DNA of 64,000 nucleotides from Pseudoalteromonas rhizosphaerae (GCF_902498845.1 NZ_CABVLM010000013.1:62001-126000), one strand, 5' to 3'. Positions 53,118-63,087 are shown, numbered from the stretch's first letter. Program-made: numbers and translations. Notes: generated by a model from the letters alone, not told the origin.

Positions 53118-53674
53118 AACGAATAGCAAAGGTGTGGATGTAAAAACTGTGTAAATACCCGTTAGATATAGGGAACTAATTGTTCCTTAAATTCTATTAT
53201 AGTAAGGATCAGATCCTGAGAGAGCCATACAGTTTTGATCTAAGCGACAAGCACTCACGGCAAACCTTATTTAATTGCTGAAGTGCTTTTGAAAAGATTC
53301 TCAGTTTTATATTATAGCCAAATTTTTCGAATTATTGCGCCCCCAGACTAAAGCTAGACAGCACGTTTCTATTCTTTAACGCAATCAATAACGTGACATT
53401 CAGGTGGCCTTTTTCATAGCAACGACAATGAGGTAAATAATAGCCATGACTGCGAAGCACCTTTAGTATATTTCAAGCTTACGCTGCTGAGAATAACATT
53501 CCTCGAAGGTTGTTTTTCTTTCTTTGTTTACGTTTTGATTTAAAAAAGCTGCACACAATAATTGATTCTAAGCGACCTAACTTATTTGATGCATCTTTAG
53601 ACTTGAGACAAAGCTATATACGAATCATTTTTTTAGATAGACTACCAAGCATCTTTACAAGGAGGAAAATATAG
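53118..53674. other. Gene-free stretch
   Basis: About 555 bases without a supported gene. Minus-strand frames carry short pieces that could be remnants but match nothing I recognise. The last 20 bases hold AAGGAGG, the ribosome site of the next gene. Confidence 0.5.
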
Positions 53675-54736
53675 ATGCAGTTTATAGACCCTTTTCCAGT
53701 CAAATGCGAGTTTTGTCAACACTTAGCTTATTATCCGTTAACCCCGCTTAAGGCTGAAAAAGCAGCGTGTACAGCTTGCAAAAAAGTTTTACGCCAGACA
53801 CCTCGTGATCTTCGTAGATCCAGCCGTAAACATGGAATTGAAATTTGGCCTACAGCTCTTATATTTGAAGTTATGCTGCAGTTCGATATTGACTATGATT
53901 TGGTTAGCGACGATGAGCTTAATGAGGAAACAACCCTATCAACATTTATTGAACTAATGCAAAGAGCTGATCCAAGTATTTCCGCGCGTGACCTACTTAC
54001 TTTTGATATGTTAGACACTGCTCGCTCTACCTGTGATGAAGAACAATTACTAACGCTAAAGCTGAAGGAGCTGTCTTTACTGTCTCATCCTAAAGAGCCG
54101 TTACCAGACAACAATTCTCTTGCAGATCCAAATGTCAAAGGCATTGAGAAAAGTGAACTGCAAACGATGTATAAACAGCGTCGAAAAGCACGACAAACCC
54201 AAGAAAAACTTACCCCGCGTCCTTCAGCTGAAGAATCCACCGTTGAAGTTAAGGCCCCTAATGCTAATAAATACTCTAACTTTTGGCAAAAACAAAGCGA
54301 AGAAAACCACGCGGATATAGATAAGCCATTAACCAATGACGAAATTCAAAATACTTTGAATAATTTGGGATATACGCTACCCACACTCTATATACAGTTA
54401 ATAAAAATACAAAATGGCGGCTATCCACAAAACACTCTGATTCAACTCGATCAAGAAAAACGAACAAACTATAGTATCAGCGAGTTTATCAAGCTAGGCT
54501 CTATAGCTGGAGAAAGTGAATATATGAGAAACGAATGGGGTTATCCTTATATCGGGCTATATATTTGTAACTGCCCTTCTGCAGGACACCAGCTGGTTGC
54601 CTTAGATTACACAGAGTGCGGCCCTATGGGTGAGCCCACAGTGGTACATGTTGATCAAGAAAATGACTTTAAAATAACCATACTTGCTACAAATTTTGAG
54701 CTGTTTATTAGTAAACTACAATATGATGAAGATTAA
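53675..54736 (+). CDS. Zinc-ribbon + SMI1/KNR4 (SUKH) protein
   Basis: A protein of 353 residues with AAGGAGG 8 bases before the ATG. N-terminal zinc ribbon with Cys11, 14, 32 and 35 (CEFC...CTAC). A helical and charged middle follows to about residue 215. The C-terminal SMI1/KNR4 domain spans about 218-350 and has LPTLYIQLIKIQNGGYPQ and LVALDYTECGPMGEPTVVHVD, the family hallmark. SUKH domains mostly act as immunity proteins against diverse nuclease toxins, or as scaffolds. A zinc-ribbon fusion is unusual. Alone, 400 bases from the convergent chaperone operon. Confidence 0.82.
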   Translation: MQFIDPFPVKCEFCQHLAYYPLTPLKAEKAACTACKKVLRQTPRDLRRSSRKHGIEIWPTALIFEVMLQFDIDYDLVSDDELNEETTLSTFIELMQRADPSISARDLLTFDMLDTARSTCDEEQLLTLKLKELSLLSHPKEPLPDNNSLADPNVKGIEKSELQTMYKQRRKARQTQEKLTPRPSAEESTVEVKAPNANKYSNFWQKQSEENHADIDKPLTNDEIQNTLNNLGYTLPTLYIQLIKIQNGGYPQNTLIQLDQEKRTNYSISEFIKLGSIAGESEYMRNEWGYPYIGLYICNCPSAGHQLVALDYTECGPMGEPTVVHVDQENDFKITILATNFELFISKLQYDED

Positions 54737-55130
54737 CCTCATGAAATGTGTCATTGCTTTAGAAGACTCTGTAACACTTTTTATATAACTAGCTTTTTAA
54801 ATACAGCATGATCATTTTTTAAATATATTCTTAACTGCTCAAGCTTTTTAGGCTGAGACACTATCAGCTCGCGGTGTGTGGTTTGGTACAGTTTATATTA
54901 TGGAATTTACCTTTTGAGTTAATCTAGAACAAGCAAATTTAATGCAATTCGCGCTACTTTAGCGCTCTCTACATTGCTCAGCATTAATTAACTCAATAAG
55001 TAATTGACTATAAGATCTAGGGCTTTAACGTATAAAGTCAAGATTTTATCACTTTGGTTCTGTTACTAGTACGGGTTGACATGTTGTAATAAAAGCCACA
55101 CGTTAAGTGGCTTTTATTACTATGCTAGCG
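54737..55130. other. Convergent intergenic region
   Basis: About 390 bases with no gene. It ends in the bidirectional terminator at 55088. Confidence 0.5.
55088..55119. terminator. Bidirectional terminator
   Basis: AATAAAAGCCAC and GTGGCTTTTATT form a 12-bp stem around a 7-base loop between the SUKH gene and the chaperone operon. Confidence 0.85.
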
Positions 55131-55874
55131 CTACAAGTCTATTGTCCAGTCTAGTTGGCACCATGGGTGTTCATCATCAGCTAAAATTGACATTAACTCT
55201 TCAATATCACGTTTGATCTCTAGTTTTACTTCAAAGGATCTAGGATAACGATCGGAGAAATCCTCCTCTTTAGTTAATTTAACGCCCACCCAAGTTAAGC
55301 GCCCTAATATGTGACTCATGGCAAACTCTTGCCAATCAGTAAATAATTGTTGTGCAATTTTACCCAGCACTAGCAAATAATACCAAGTTTCTTGTTCTGT
55401 AATTAAACCCGTAGTATATGCACACCGGCATAGAAAGGCAGAACGACCCACATCAAAACCTTTAATCCCACAGTCAGATAATGAAACATTATGTTTTTCA
55501 GCCCATTCACTAACCATATATTCATTACTGTTTTTATCGTTGTTTCGATTTAAAAAAAAGTGTTCAATATATAAATCATGACGAACACTTTGAATTAAAC
55601 TGTTCATAAACTGATCACTTCGGGCTGTATCCGTAAAAACATTCAACGTTTCAACTAAGTCAGCTTTGCTATGTATATCATAACTATTTTTTAATACCTT
55701 TACATTACCGTTGATAATGGCTTGTAATGGGTATGTCTCGCTTTTATGTAATAAACAATCTAGAGCATAGCCATTTTGCATCGATAAGTAGCCAGATAAA
55801 CTGATTAACCATTGCTTTTGCTCATCAGTTAACGATTGGCTTTGCAGCATTAAGTCTTCTTGTTTATTATGCAT
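55131..55874 (-). CDS. DUF1266 protein of the hscC operon (YbeU/YbeR-like)
   Basis: About 247 residues from the Met at 55874, chosen because AAGGAG stands 10 bases before it. It then overlaps the upstream gene by 8 bases. Residues about 140-215 show DUF1266 (GFDVGRSAFLCRCAYTTGLITEQETWYYLLVLGK, WQEFAMSHILGRLTW). In E. coli, DUF1266 proteins YbeU and YbeR are encoded beside djlC and hscC, and the same arrangement is seen here. Its role is unknown. It is probably a client or adaptor of the Hsp70 system. Confidence 0.8.
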   Translation of the reverse strand: MHNKQEDLMLQSQSLTDEQKQWLISLSGYLSMQNGYALDCLLHKSETYPLQAIINGNVKVLKNSYDIHSKADLVETLNVFTDTARSDQFMNSLIQSVRHDLYIEHFFLNRNNDKNSNEYMVSEWAEKHNVSLSDCGIKGFDVGRSAFLCRCAYTTGLITEQETWYYLLVLGKIAQQLFTDWQEFAMSHILGRLTWVGVKLTKEEDFSDRYPRSFEVKLEIKRDIEELMSILADDEHPWCQLDWTIDL

Positions 55875-57966
55875 CAACTTTCTCCTTTGTCTCTTGCAAT
55901 TGCTGGCATAAGGTCGTGCGCTGCGGTGCATAAGGTAGCCCTTGTTCGATAAGCTCTTCACAGCACTTAATAGCTGAATTTAAAGAATGAACGGCGTATG
56001 GGTGAGTGTTATATTCGTGTGCTGCTTGTTGAAATGCAGCTAAAGCAGTATCGTATTGATTTAACTCTAAAAGTGCACATCCTTTAAAATAATATGCTTG
56101 TGGCGCTGCACGTAAACCTTTAATCGCTATATCAGCTAACATAATGCAGGTGTCAAAGTCTTGTTGGCCAAATGCGGCCTCTAAAAACCTTAAACAATCA
56201 CGTGGGTTGTAAAGCATAAATTGTTTATTTACTTTTACATAATGTAGTGCACACAACTGAAAATCATCAACAACACTTGTATCCGTATAAGCGATCAATT
56301 CGGGATCACGAACATTTAGTATCGCCAGTGCAAAAATTTGCAGTGATTCAGTATGCCATACAGATTCTAATGAGCGTCTAACTGAATCTTGCTCACTGGT
56401 AAGCTCAAGTATTGCCATTTCTTGCTCTGTATAACAACGCGGTTTTGTTGAACCAGGGAAGAAATCAATTTTATAAAAATCGCTAGGAATAGCGATATTC
56501 TTTTGTAATGTATAGGCGAATAATTCAAACGTAATTAAATCGTAGCAATACCTTGATAAATCAACAATTAAGGGCCACAACCACAGCTGACGTTCATCAT
56601 ATAAATCAATAAATAACAAGAACTCAGAGTAGGCTTCTTCAAAACGGCTTAATTTACATAAGCAAAGAGCTTGCAAGTAGTTGGCATGCACTATAAAAAT
56701 ATTCTTATATTGCTCAGTGATGGAGAGTGCATCATGATAACGACCATTTTCATATAATAAGGTCGCAATTTTTATAGCGTTTTTAGCTTCATCAGCTCTC
56801 AACTCTCGAATATATCCGCGTCTTGCTGTAATTAATGCAACCTCACGTCCCATATCGGCAACAGCGTATGTTTCTGCGTCTAAATAAAGATAGGCTTTTT
56901 CAAAGTTATTGAGCTTTAAGTAACATAAACCAATGCTTTTAAACATCACCTTGGTGCAGAAATCACGACAATTATGCTCCTGCTGTATATACAGCTTAAG
57001 TGCAAGCTCATAATTTTTTAATTTATACTCCGCATGTGCTTGGTAATCTAAAAGGTCCTTTTCGGTATCTGGAATTGCTAAAGGTGTGAGAATACGTTTA
57101 ATGGCGCTATAGGCATTAAGCGTCCATAAATACTTAACTATATAATCATAAAGGGGAAAGTCAGTTTTAAACTCAGGTTCAATTTGTTCGGCAATATTTT
57201 CTAAATCTTCTGAAGTCAATGTACCGTATAAACATCTATCTTCAATATAGTTACGTATTTCAAGATGGCGTTGAAGATTTTTAAAATCAACATGTTCTGA
57301 AATACCTACCACTAAGCCGTCATTTATTCTTTTTGGTAATGTTTTTATGTAACGCGATAGAGCAATCGCAATTTGACGCGTAGTATCATCGCCACTGATA
57401 GATAAGCCACCAGAAATACTTAGACTGTCATCTAAAAATGTCCATATATTTTCAGGTAAAAAGTGGTGATTAGAAAAAAAGTCGAGTAAGTTCGCAGTCA
57501 ACGCATTACTTTGATTAACATCCCAAAATATCGGGGCCGCGAACAACATTTTCCATTGTTCTAAACTGTACCTAACTAAAATATCACTATAAAGCTGTGT
57601 TAAGGCAAGGTTGAGTTGGGATATTGTTTTAATAGTTGAAAATTCAACGGGTTCGTCATCATCAGTATAGTGATTTGAGCTAGGTGCTGGCTCAGAAAAA
57701 ACTTCATCCTGCCTATCTTCAATATTAGTATCTAGTTGCGGCTGAAACTCTTTAAGTGGTGCATCGTGCCAACTAGCTGAATTATCATTTGCATCATCAT
57801 CACTTTTTGAGATTTCTTCCAGTGCCTGATCATACGCTTTACGTAACGCTTTAAACTCTTCAGGAAATTCGGCTGGCGGAGTTTGTTTTAGTAACTGCGT
57901 ATAAGCTAATTTTATAGCCCGCTTATCTTTAGTTGGTTCAATACCTAATAGTATCCAATGGTACAT
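55867..57966 (-). CDS. J-like protein with TPR region (DjlC/YbeV-like, HPD missing)
   Basis: A protein of 699 residues. The first ~50 form a J-like helical hairpin (WILLGIEPTKDKRAIKLAYTQLLKQ, FPEEFKALRKAYDQALEE), but the HPD loop needed to stimulate Hsp70 ATPase is replaced by TPP at 29-31. An acidic linker (55-110) follows, then a long helical, TPR-like region (about 280-690) with repeated 34-residue helical pairs (e.g. YELALKLYIQQ, FEKAYLYLDAE, YDTALAAFQQAA). It lies between hscC (43 bases away) and the DUF1266 gene (overlap). The neighbourhood equals E. coli hscC-djlC-ybeU, whose DjlC keeps a J domain and regulates HscC. Confidence 0.82.
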   Translation of the reverse strand: MYHWILLGIEPTKDKRAIKLAYTQLLKQTPPAEFPEEFKALRKAYDQALEEISKSDDDANDNSASWHDAPLKEFQPQLDTNIEDRQDEVFSEPAPSSNHYTDDDEPVEFSTIKTISQLNLALTQLYSDILVRYSLEQWKMLFAAPIFWDVNQSNALTANLLDFFSNHHFLPENIWTFLDDSLSISGGLSISGDDTTRQIAIALSRYIKTLPKRINDGLVVGISEHVDFKNLQRHLEIRNYIEDRCLYGTLTSEDLENIAEQIEPEFKTDFPLYDYIVKYLWTLNAYSAIKRILTPLAIPDTEKDLLDYQAHAEYKLKNYELALKLYIQQEHNCRDFCTKVMFKSIGLCYLKLNNFEKAYLYLDAETYAVADMGREVALITARRGYIRELRADEAKNAIKIATLLYENGRYHDALSITEQYKNIFIVHANYLQALCLCKLSRFEEAYSEFLLFIDLYDERQLWLWPLIVDLSRYCYDLITFELFAYTLQKNIAIPSDFYKIDFFPGSTKPRCYTEQEMAILELTSEQDSVRRSLESVWHTESLQIFALAILNVRDPELIAYTDTSVVDDFQLCALHYVKVNKQFMLYNPRDCLRFLEAAFGQQDFDTCIMLADIAIKGLRAAPQAYYFKGCALLELNQYDTALAAFQQAAHEYNTHPYAVHSLNSAIKCCEELIEQGLPYAPQRTTLCQQLQETKEKVDA

Positions 57967-58009
57967 TTAGTTTACTCTTATGTTGTGGGCACAAATAATA
58001 GAGTGCATG

Positions 58010-59671
58010 TTAATAAGAAATATTCAAAAACATTTTTATACGCTCTTTGGCAGCGTCAATTTTATGATTGTCATGGGTTTCTAACGCACGCTCAAAAAGC
58101 CCAATTGTTTCACCAACCTTCCTGCGTTTATCACCTAGGCTCTCTTGAAACATGCGATCGAGCTTTGCTTTAAAAGCGGTATTGGCAAGTTTGTTTTTTG
58201 GCAATATTTTTAAAGCTTGAAGTCTTGAAAATTGCTCTTGCAATTGATTTTGGTCAAGCTCTTTCACGTTCTCACCAACATAAGTACGATAGGTTTTTTC
58301 AGAATCCTTGTTTTTAACTTCCACTTCAATAACACCATTGAGGTCATAAGTGTAAGTTATATAAAAAGACTGAATTTTGTTCAAAGGTTCAAGTGTAATG
58401 TCTAATGCACCCATTAATACATTATCTTTAGGTAGGTAATTTTCACCTTGATAAATGTTAATCAAAACACTTTCTTGACTTGGATGTCTGGAAAATAAAG
58501 AGCGCGTTTCACTGACTGGGATCGTAGAGTTACGCTCTATAATTGGTAAAAACTCAGGTTGGTTATGCTCGTTAGATATCTCAACGCCCAGTGTAAATGG
58601 GCAAACATCAGTCATTATTACATCTTTGAGCTGAATATTACGCTCGTTCATACTTGCTTGAATGGCAGCCCCAATAGCAATAGCATGATCTGGGTTGTAT
58701 TGGATTTGTGTAATACGCGAAAATACATGATTAATTTGTTGGCGAAAAATAGGCATGCGAGTCGCACCGCCGACAAAGATAAGGCCCGCAATATCATCCG
58801 TCGATAATTTTGCATCAGACATCGCTCTATGAATAGGAAACTTAATGCGCTCAATTAAATCATGACAAATATGGCCGAAATCGTCTTCACTCAGGGTATA
58901 AGTTAAAACATCGCCTTTGTATTCAAAATCAAAACTGGCAGAATCGTCGATGGTTAGCTGACATTTTAATTGATCACATAAAGACCATATATTTCTTCGC
59001 TCACTTTTGGTTAGATGGTACGGTTGGATATCATTTTTGCCAAATACATCGTCGACAATAGCTTGGGTAAAGTCATTACCACCGAGGTAATTATCGCCTC
59101 CAGAGGCATGAATCTCAAAAATGTCATTAAACACTTCAATAACTGACACATCAAATGTTCCACCACCGAGATCAAGCACTAAATAAGTGTTATCTGAATC
59201 TTTATTATCTAATCCATATGCAAGGGCTGCGGCGGTTGGCTCGTTAATTAAGCGCTCAACCGTTAAACCAGCAAGTGAAGCCGCCTGCTGTGTAGCTTGC
59301 CGTTGTTTATTATTAAAGTAGGCAGGTACTGAGATAACAGCTTCAGTAATGGGTTGTTGTAAATATGCTTGGGTTTGCTCTTTAAGGTGCTTAAGTAAAA
59401 TAGCCGACAGCTCTATTGGGGTATAAGATTGTTCTTCTAATTGATAGACTTTATCTGTGCCCATAAAACGTTTAAATTCAGACACCGTCAACTCAGGGTG
59501 AGTCGCTAAACGATCCCGAGCAGCTTGACCTACCAATACATAGTCATCTGAAAAACTCACAATAGAAGGCACTAGAACATTGCCCTCAGAGTCAGCGATA
59601 AGTTTAACACCACTATCTTGCCATACAGCAACAACACTGTGTGTCGTTCCCAGATCAATCCCTATCTTCAT
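58010..59671 (-). CDS. hscC: Hsp70-family chaperone HscC
   Basis: A protein of 553 residues, shorter than DnaK (~640). The nucleotide-binding domain has IGIDLGTTHSVVAVW (3-17), VPAYFNNKQRQATQQAASLAG, LINEPTAAALAYGL, LVLDLGGGTFDVSVIEV and FVGGATRMPI. The substrate-binding beta-domain starts about residue 385 and the lid is reduced to about 70 residues. Length and lid match HscC (Hsc62). Its expected J partner is DjlC, here the HPD-less protein just downstream. First gene of hscC - J-like - DUF1266. Substrate unknown. Confidence 0.92.
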   Translation of the reverse strand: MKIGIDLGTTHSVVAVWQDSGVKLIADSEGNVLVPSIVSFSDDYVLVGQAARDRLATHPELTVSEFKRFMGTDKVYQLEEQSYTPIELSAILLKHLKEQTQAYLQQPITEAVISVPAYFNNKQRQATQQAASLAGLTVERLINEPTAAALAYGLDNKDSDNTYLVLDLGGGTFDVSVIEVFNDIFEIHASGGDNYLGGNDFTQAIVDDVFGKNDIQPYHLTKSERRNIWSLCDQLKCQLTIDDSASFDFEYKGDVLTYTLSEDDFGHICHDLIERIKFPIHRAMSDAKLSTDDIAGLIFVGGATRMPIFRQQINHVFSRITQIQYNPDHAIAIGAAIQASMNERNIQLKDVIMTDVCPFTLGVEISNEHNQPEFLPIIERNSTIPVSETRSLFSRHPSQESVLINIYQGENYLPKDNVLMGALDITLEPLNKIQSFYITYTYDLNGVIEVEVKNKDSEKTYRTYVGENVKELDQNQLQEQFSRLQALKILPKNKLANTAFKAKLDRMFQESLGDKRRKVGETIGLFERALETHDNHKIDAAKERIKMFLNISY

Positions 59672-60083
59672 ATTACTCCCCCGTTCATCGGAACATTCTT
59701 AAATCGTTTTATATATATTAAAACCACTATTTAAAAAATCACTTATTATACTAACATTGATTGTTATATGTAAAATCCATCAAAATAAGAAAGTGCAATA
59801 AAAAAGCCTATTTTTTCACTGCGTGTAATTCAGGCCAAAAAGATGTTCACTATAAAATTTAACCCCTATTAAACAAGGAGATAAAAACAAAACTATAACA
59901 TATAAAATGATTAATCTAAGAAATTAAAGATAACAAGAGATCCATTAACTAATTAAAACGAGCTTAAATATATTAAAATTTCAATGTTAATTAATTGTAA
60001 ATTTTAAGCTTGTTAAAATTAATACTGAGTTAATCTTGCCGTGATATACTAAGTTTATTTTTTACTTTATTAATAAGATTCTC
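59672..60083. other. Divergent promoter region, hscC / SUKH gene
   Basis: About 410 very AT-rich bases between divergent genes. It likely holds both promoters. I see no heat-shock (sigma-32) box or other operator with confidence, and no gene. Confidence 0.5.
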
Positions 60084-61094
60084 ATGCAAAATATCTGTGC
60101 GTATAACGATACTTTAAAAACCAAAAAATGGCATGACTTTCATTTTCCAGCAATAGAAATCACCAATTTGCCGTCTTTTTCACAAGATGAAAGCTACATC
60201 TTTAGTGACTTACTTCATCAAGCAGTAAAAGATCGAACAGGCCAAAATGTTCTCAAGCTTTTCTTAATAACACCTGATACTCAATCGAGCGATCACTTTT
60301 ATATGCTTGCCTACTTACAAGATGAGACTATTTTTACCGCCGAAGTGCTCAACACCCCGCTATTTTCACAATGGTTAACAACAATTGATAGAGAAAGAAG
60401 AAAAGGCGTAGAACCTAAATCTAAGCTGTATGATCTTGCCAGTAATAGTCTATCTAGTCGCCCAATATCAAGAGCGTTTGCTGAGCAAATATTCACACAT
60501 ACCGGTGAGTTTATTGATGAAAATATTCCTAATGCATTTAAAGCAGAAGAATTAGCGCAACAAAAAATAGATTACATCACCCCATTTATTAACCTCGATG
60601 CCTACGAGAACTTTTCTTTAGTAAAACAAAATTTAACTCTATTAGTTGAGTCTGAGGGATTAAAAATAATAGAGCCCATTGATAACGAAGCGATTTATCA
60701 ACAATTTAAAATGCAAGCTGGTTTTGAGTTTCCCACTATTTTAAAAGACTTTTTAACACTGCATAACGGCATTGAAAAAACAGGCTTTATGAATGCACAG
60801 AGCATACTAAAAGAATGGAGTGACTGGCAAATACCATATCAAAAATGGACGCAAGAGGACTTGCTCGATACTTACAGCAGTAACGATGGCACAGTACTGC
60901 CTTTATATTGCACCCCCTATTGGATCCCCTTTTTCGACCAAGGTTGTGGTAATTTTTATGCCATAGATCTTGCACCAAACAGTAAAGGAAAACCTGGGCA
61001 GGTAATTAGTTTTGGCGCAGACCAAGAAAGCGGCTATCTACAAGCGCATAGCTTAGCAGAACTCATTGCTGGTTTTATGCATAACGAAGATTAA
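60084..61094 (+). CDS. SMI1/KNR4 (SUKH) protein, 336 aa
   Basis: N-terminal ~190 residues of mixed alpha/beta, not recognised. The C-terminal domain from about 200 is SMI1/KNR4: FPTILKDFLTLHNGI (about 222-236), then WIPFFDQGCGNFYAIDLAPNSKGKPGQVISFGAD, the hallmark with DQGCGNxxAIDL, ending in LAELIAGFMHN. Similar to yeast Knr4 in this domain. Divergent from hscC. The second SUKH gene in 8 kb around the chaperone operon, which suggests a shared protein-protein role, e.g. immunity or adaptor. Not proven. Confidence 0.8.
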   Translation: MQNICAYNDTLKTKKWHDFHFPAIEITNLPSFSQDESYIFSDLLHQAVKDRTGQNVLKLFLITPDTQSSDHFYMLAYLQDETIFTAEVLNTPLFSQWLTTIDRERRKGVEPKSKLYDLASNSLSSRPISRAFAEQIFTHTGEFIDENIPNAFKAEELAQQKIDYITPFINLDAYENFSLVKQNLTLLVESEGLKIIEPIDNEAIYQQFKMQAGFEFPTILKDFLTLHNGIEKTGFMNAQSILKEWSDWQIPYQKWTQEDLLDTYSSNDGTVLPLYCTPYWIPFFDQGCGNFYAIDLAPNSKGKPGQVISFGADQESGYLQAHSLAELIAGFMHNED

Positions 61095-61119
61095 CAGCAA
61101 CTTTTAACGACGTATCTTG

Positions 61120-61153
61120 GCCCATCGTTTAGTTGTAATGATGGGCTTTTTTA
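61120..61153. terminator. Terminator between SUKH and DprA-like genes
   Basis: GCCCATC (61120-61126) pairs with GATGGGC (61140-61146), followed by seven T residues on the plus strand. Confidence 0.75.
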
Positions 61154-61167
61154 TAAACTAAAACCTT

Positions 61168-62163
61168 TTACGTTGAAATAAAATCGTCTTGAAAGCTTAA
61201 GCTTTGTTGAACGACTTTACCGTTTGCTTGCATGTCGTCTTGAATATACTTTAACAGTCCATTCACGCAGATTGGCATTTCCCACGCGCTGGCACCACGC
61301 TCCATTTCAGAGAACTTTAATTCAGGCCTTAAATTGGCTGTTCCAGGTAAGAACACATTAGCAATTTTTTTATTGTACTTATGTGCAAATGCGACAGTGT
61401 GAGCACTGCCACTTTTAATTTCCCACTCGATAGGTAGCAGCGTATTACAAAGCGCAGCCTGTATTCGATTTCGTCTAACAAAGTTTTCGGCACTGTATAA
61501 TTGTTCAGGTAGGTATTCTGTTACTACTGTGCCACCACGATTTAATATTTGCGCTTTAAGTGTGTTAGAGCCTTTAGGAAACTCAACGTATATACCATTA
61601 CCAAGAACCGCAACGGTGGGAATGTTATATTTTATCGATTCTGTATGTGCTATTTGATCGATACCCAAAGCTAAGCCACTGACTGTAACAAGCCCTTTAT
61701 TTGCCAATGCTGCGATGACTGTTTTGGCTAAAATTACACCATCTGTTGATGGCTTACGAGTACCTATCACTGATACGGATTTTTTATGTAAGTTTTCAAT
61801 TGGACCCTGAACAAAAATCCAATGAGGTGCATCATCAATTTTCTTCAACTCTTGAGGAAAAAGCTCCTGCTCTTTGAACAAAAGTCTTACATTATCAGCA
61901 TGAAGAGAACGTGCGCGCGCTAAGCCAATTGACCAAAGTTGTTGTTGATATGCCTGCCATTCAATATCATCAGGTAATGACACATTCAGGTGTTTAGAAA
62001 TTTCATCAGCATTACTCGCTTTAAGTAAATTTTTAAAGCCTAAGCCTGACTCTGCTATTTTGTGTAATACCCAATACCCAACGCCGCTTAATGAAGTCAA
62101 CGCGAGAAAAGCCACAGTTTCATTGCGCCAATAGTCTTTTTGCTGTTCTTTACTCAACGCCAA
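61168..62163 (-). CDS. DprA/Smf-like protein without C-terminal domain
   Basis: A protein of 331 residues from a TTG, with a second TTG two codons on. Rossmann-like SLOG/DprA core at about 115-300: SVSVIGTRKPS, VTVSGLALGIDQIAH (Gly-Leu-Ala-x-Gly-Ile-Asp is DprA hallmark), VAVLGNGIYVEFPKG, RNRIQAALCNTLLPIEWEIKSGS. A ~100-residue helical N-terminal part precedes it. The winged-helix C-terminus of canonical DprA (~375 residues) is absent. It is not next to smf/topA-type genes. Such stray DprA-like proteins are frequent in defence-type neighbourhoods. DNA or nucleotide binding is inferred from the fold. Confidence 0.75.
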   Translation of the reverse strand: MALSKEQQKDYWRNETVAFLALTSLSGVGYWVLHKIAESGLGFKNLLKASNADEISKHLNVSLPDDIEWQAYQQQLWSIGLARARSLHADNVRLLFKEQELFPQELKKIDDAPHWIFVQGPIENLHKKSVSVIGTRKPSTDGVILAKTVIAALANKGLVTVSGLALGIDQIAHTESIKYNIPTVAVLGNGIYVEFPKGSNTLKAQILNRGGTVVTEYLPEQLYSAENFVRRNRIQAALCNTLLPIEWEIKSGSAHTVAFAHKYNKKIANVFLPGTANLRPELKFSEMERGASAWEMPICVNGLLKYIQDDMQANGKVVQQSLSFQDDFIST

Positions 62164-62287
62164 ATTCCATACAACTGTTTAATTTAAAACGCGCTGATTT
62201 TTACAGTATTATCAATCAAAGGCAAGGTAAACCAACTGCCTCGGTTGGCACACCTAAAATGCCAAAGCGCTTGTTAAAAACGCAAAC

Positions 62288-62686
62288 TTACTCGTTTAAT
62301 AACTCATTAAGCGTTGTTATGTTTTTATCTTGCGATTCATAAACAGTATCAAATGGCTCACTTGACCAATCGCCGTGTTTACTTTGCCATGCAAACCAAG
62401 CAGATGAAATAAACTCAAACTCTTGCATTTCCTCCACCTCTTCACCGGCTAAAAAGTTAATTAACTGCGCTAACGTACAGTGCCCACTATCAACCAACGT
62501 TAACACCTCTGTTCCCATTAGCTCAGTGTCGTCATCAAGTAAAATGATAACAACCGATTCTACAATCAGTTCATACTCCTTATATTCCATTATTGGTGTA
62601 ACGTATGACTCATCTTGATGGCCTAATAAAATACTGGCGTAGTTATCACTAACTTGACCATTTTTAAAAACTAATTGTTGATTCAT
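62288..62686 (-). CDS. Hypothetical acidic protein, 132 aa
   Basis: A soluble, strongly acidic protein (many Glu/Asp in 75-130), with AAGGT 8 bases before the ATG. No family recognised. Stands 125 bases upstream of the DprA-like gene in the same direction, so it may be a partner or an unrelated small gene. No signal or membrane segment. Confidence 0.6.
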   Translation of the reverse strand: MNQQLVFKNGQVSDNYASILLGHQDESYVTPIMEYKEYELIVESVVIILLDDDTELMGTEVLTLVDSGHCTLAQLINFLAGEEVEEMQEFEFISSAWFAWQSKHGDWSSEPFDTVYESQDKNITTLNELLNE

Positions 62687-63061
62687 TTATTTACCTTAAC
62701 TGCCTTGATCGACTTATCTTATTCTTTAAATTATCAAATTTTGGGGGGTAATTCACAACTTATATAATCAAAAACAAGCTCAACACATTTCGTTCGAAAA
62801 GGTACACTTTATTCTCAATATGAAGGTGAGCAAGAAGCACTTGTTAAATTAGAATTATGAAAAATAGGCTAAGGTTATCAACGGCTGCTCATAGCACATT
62901 TAACAAAACCGATAATGCAAAGCCTTGAGGCAGACTGATAGGCTATTTTTTCGTTGGGTTTAGTTATCCCCTCTACGTTGCTTAATTTAACACCGCGCAA
63001 ACTTAAAGCTTATGGCTTAAATTTTACGACTTAGCGCTTAAAACTCTACTATCCAAGCCAT
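62687..63061. other. Gene-free stretch upstream of the gltD terminator
   Basis: About 370 bases. A 28-codon frame without start (ending ...SQYEGEQEALVKLEL) could be a gene remnant, but I cannot identify it. Nothing else is visible. Confidence 0.4.
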
Positions 63062-63087
63062 AAAAAAAGCAAGCCAATCGGCTTGCT
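63062..63087 (-). terminator. Terminator of gltD
   Basis: AGCAAGCC and GGCTTGCT with a 4-base loop. On the minus strand it ends in a run of seven T. It lies 26 bases after the gltD stop. Confidence 0.85.
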
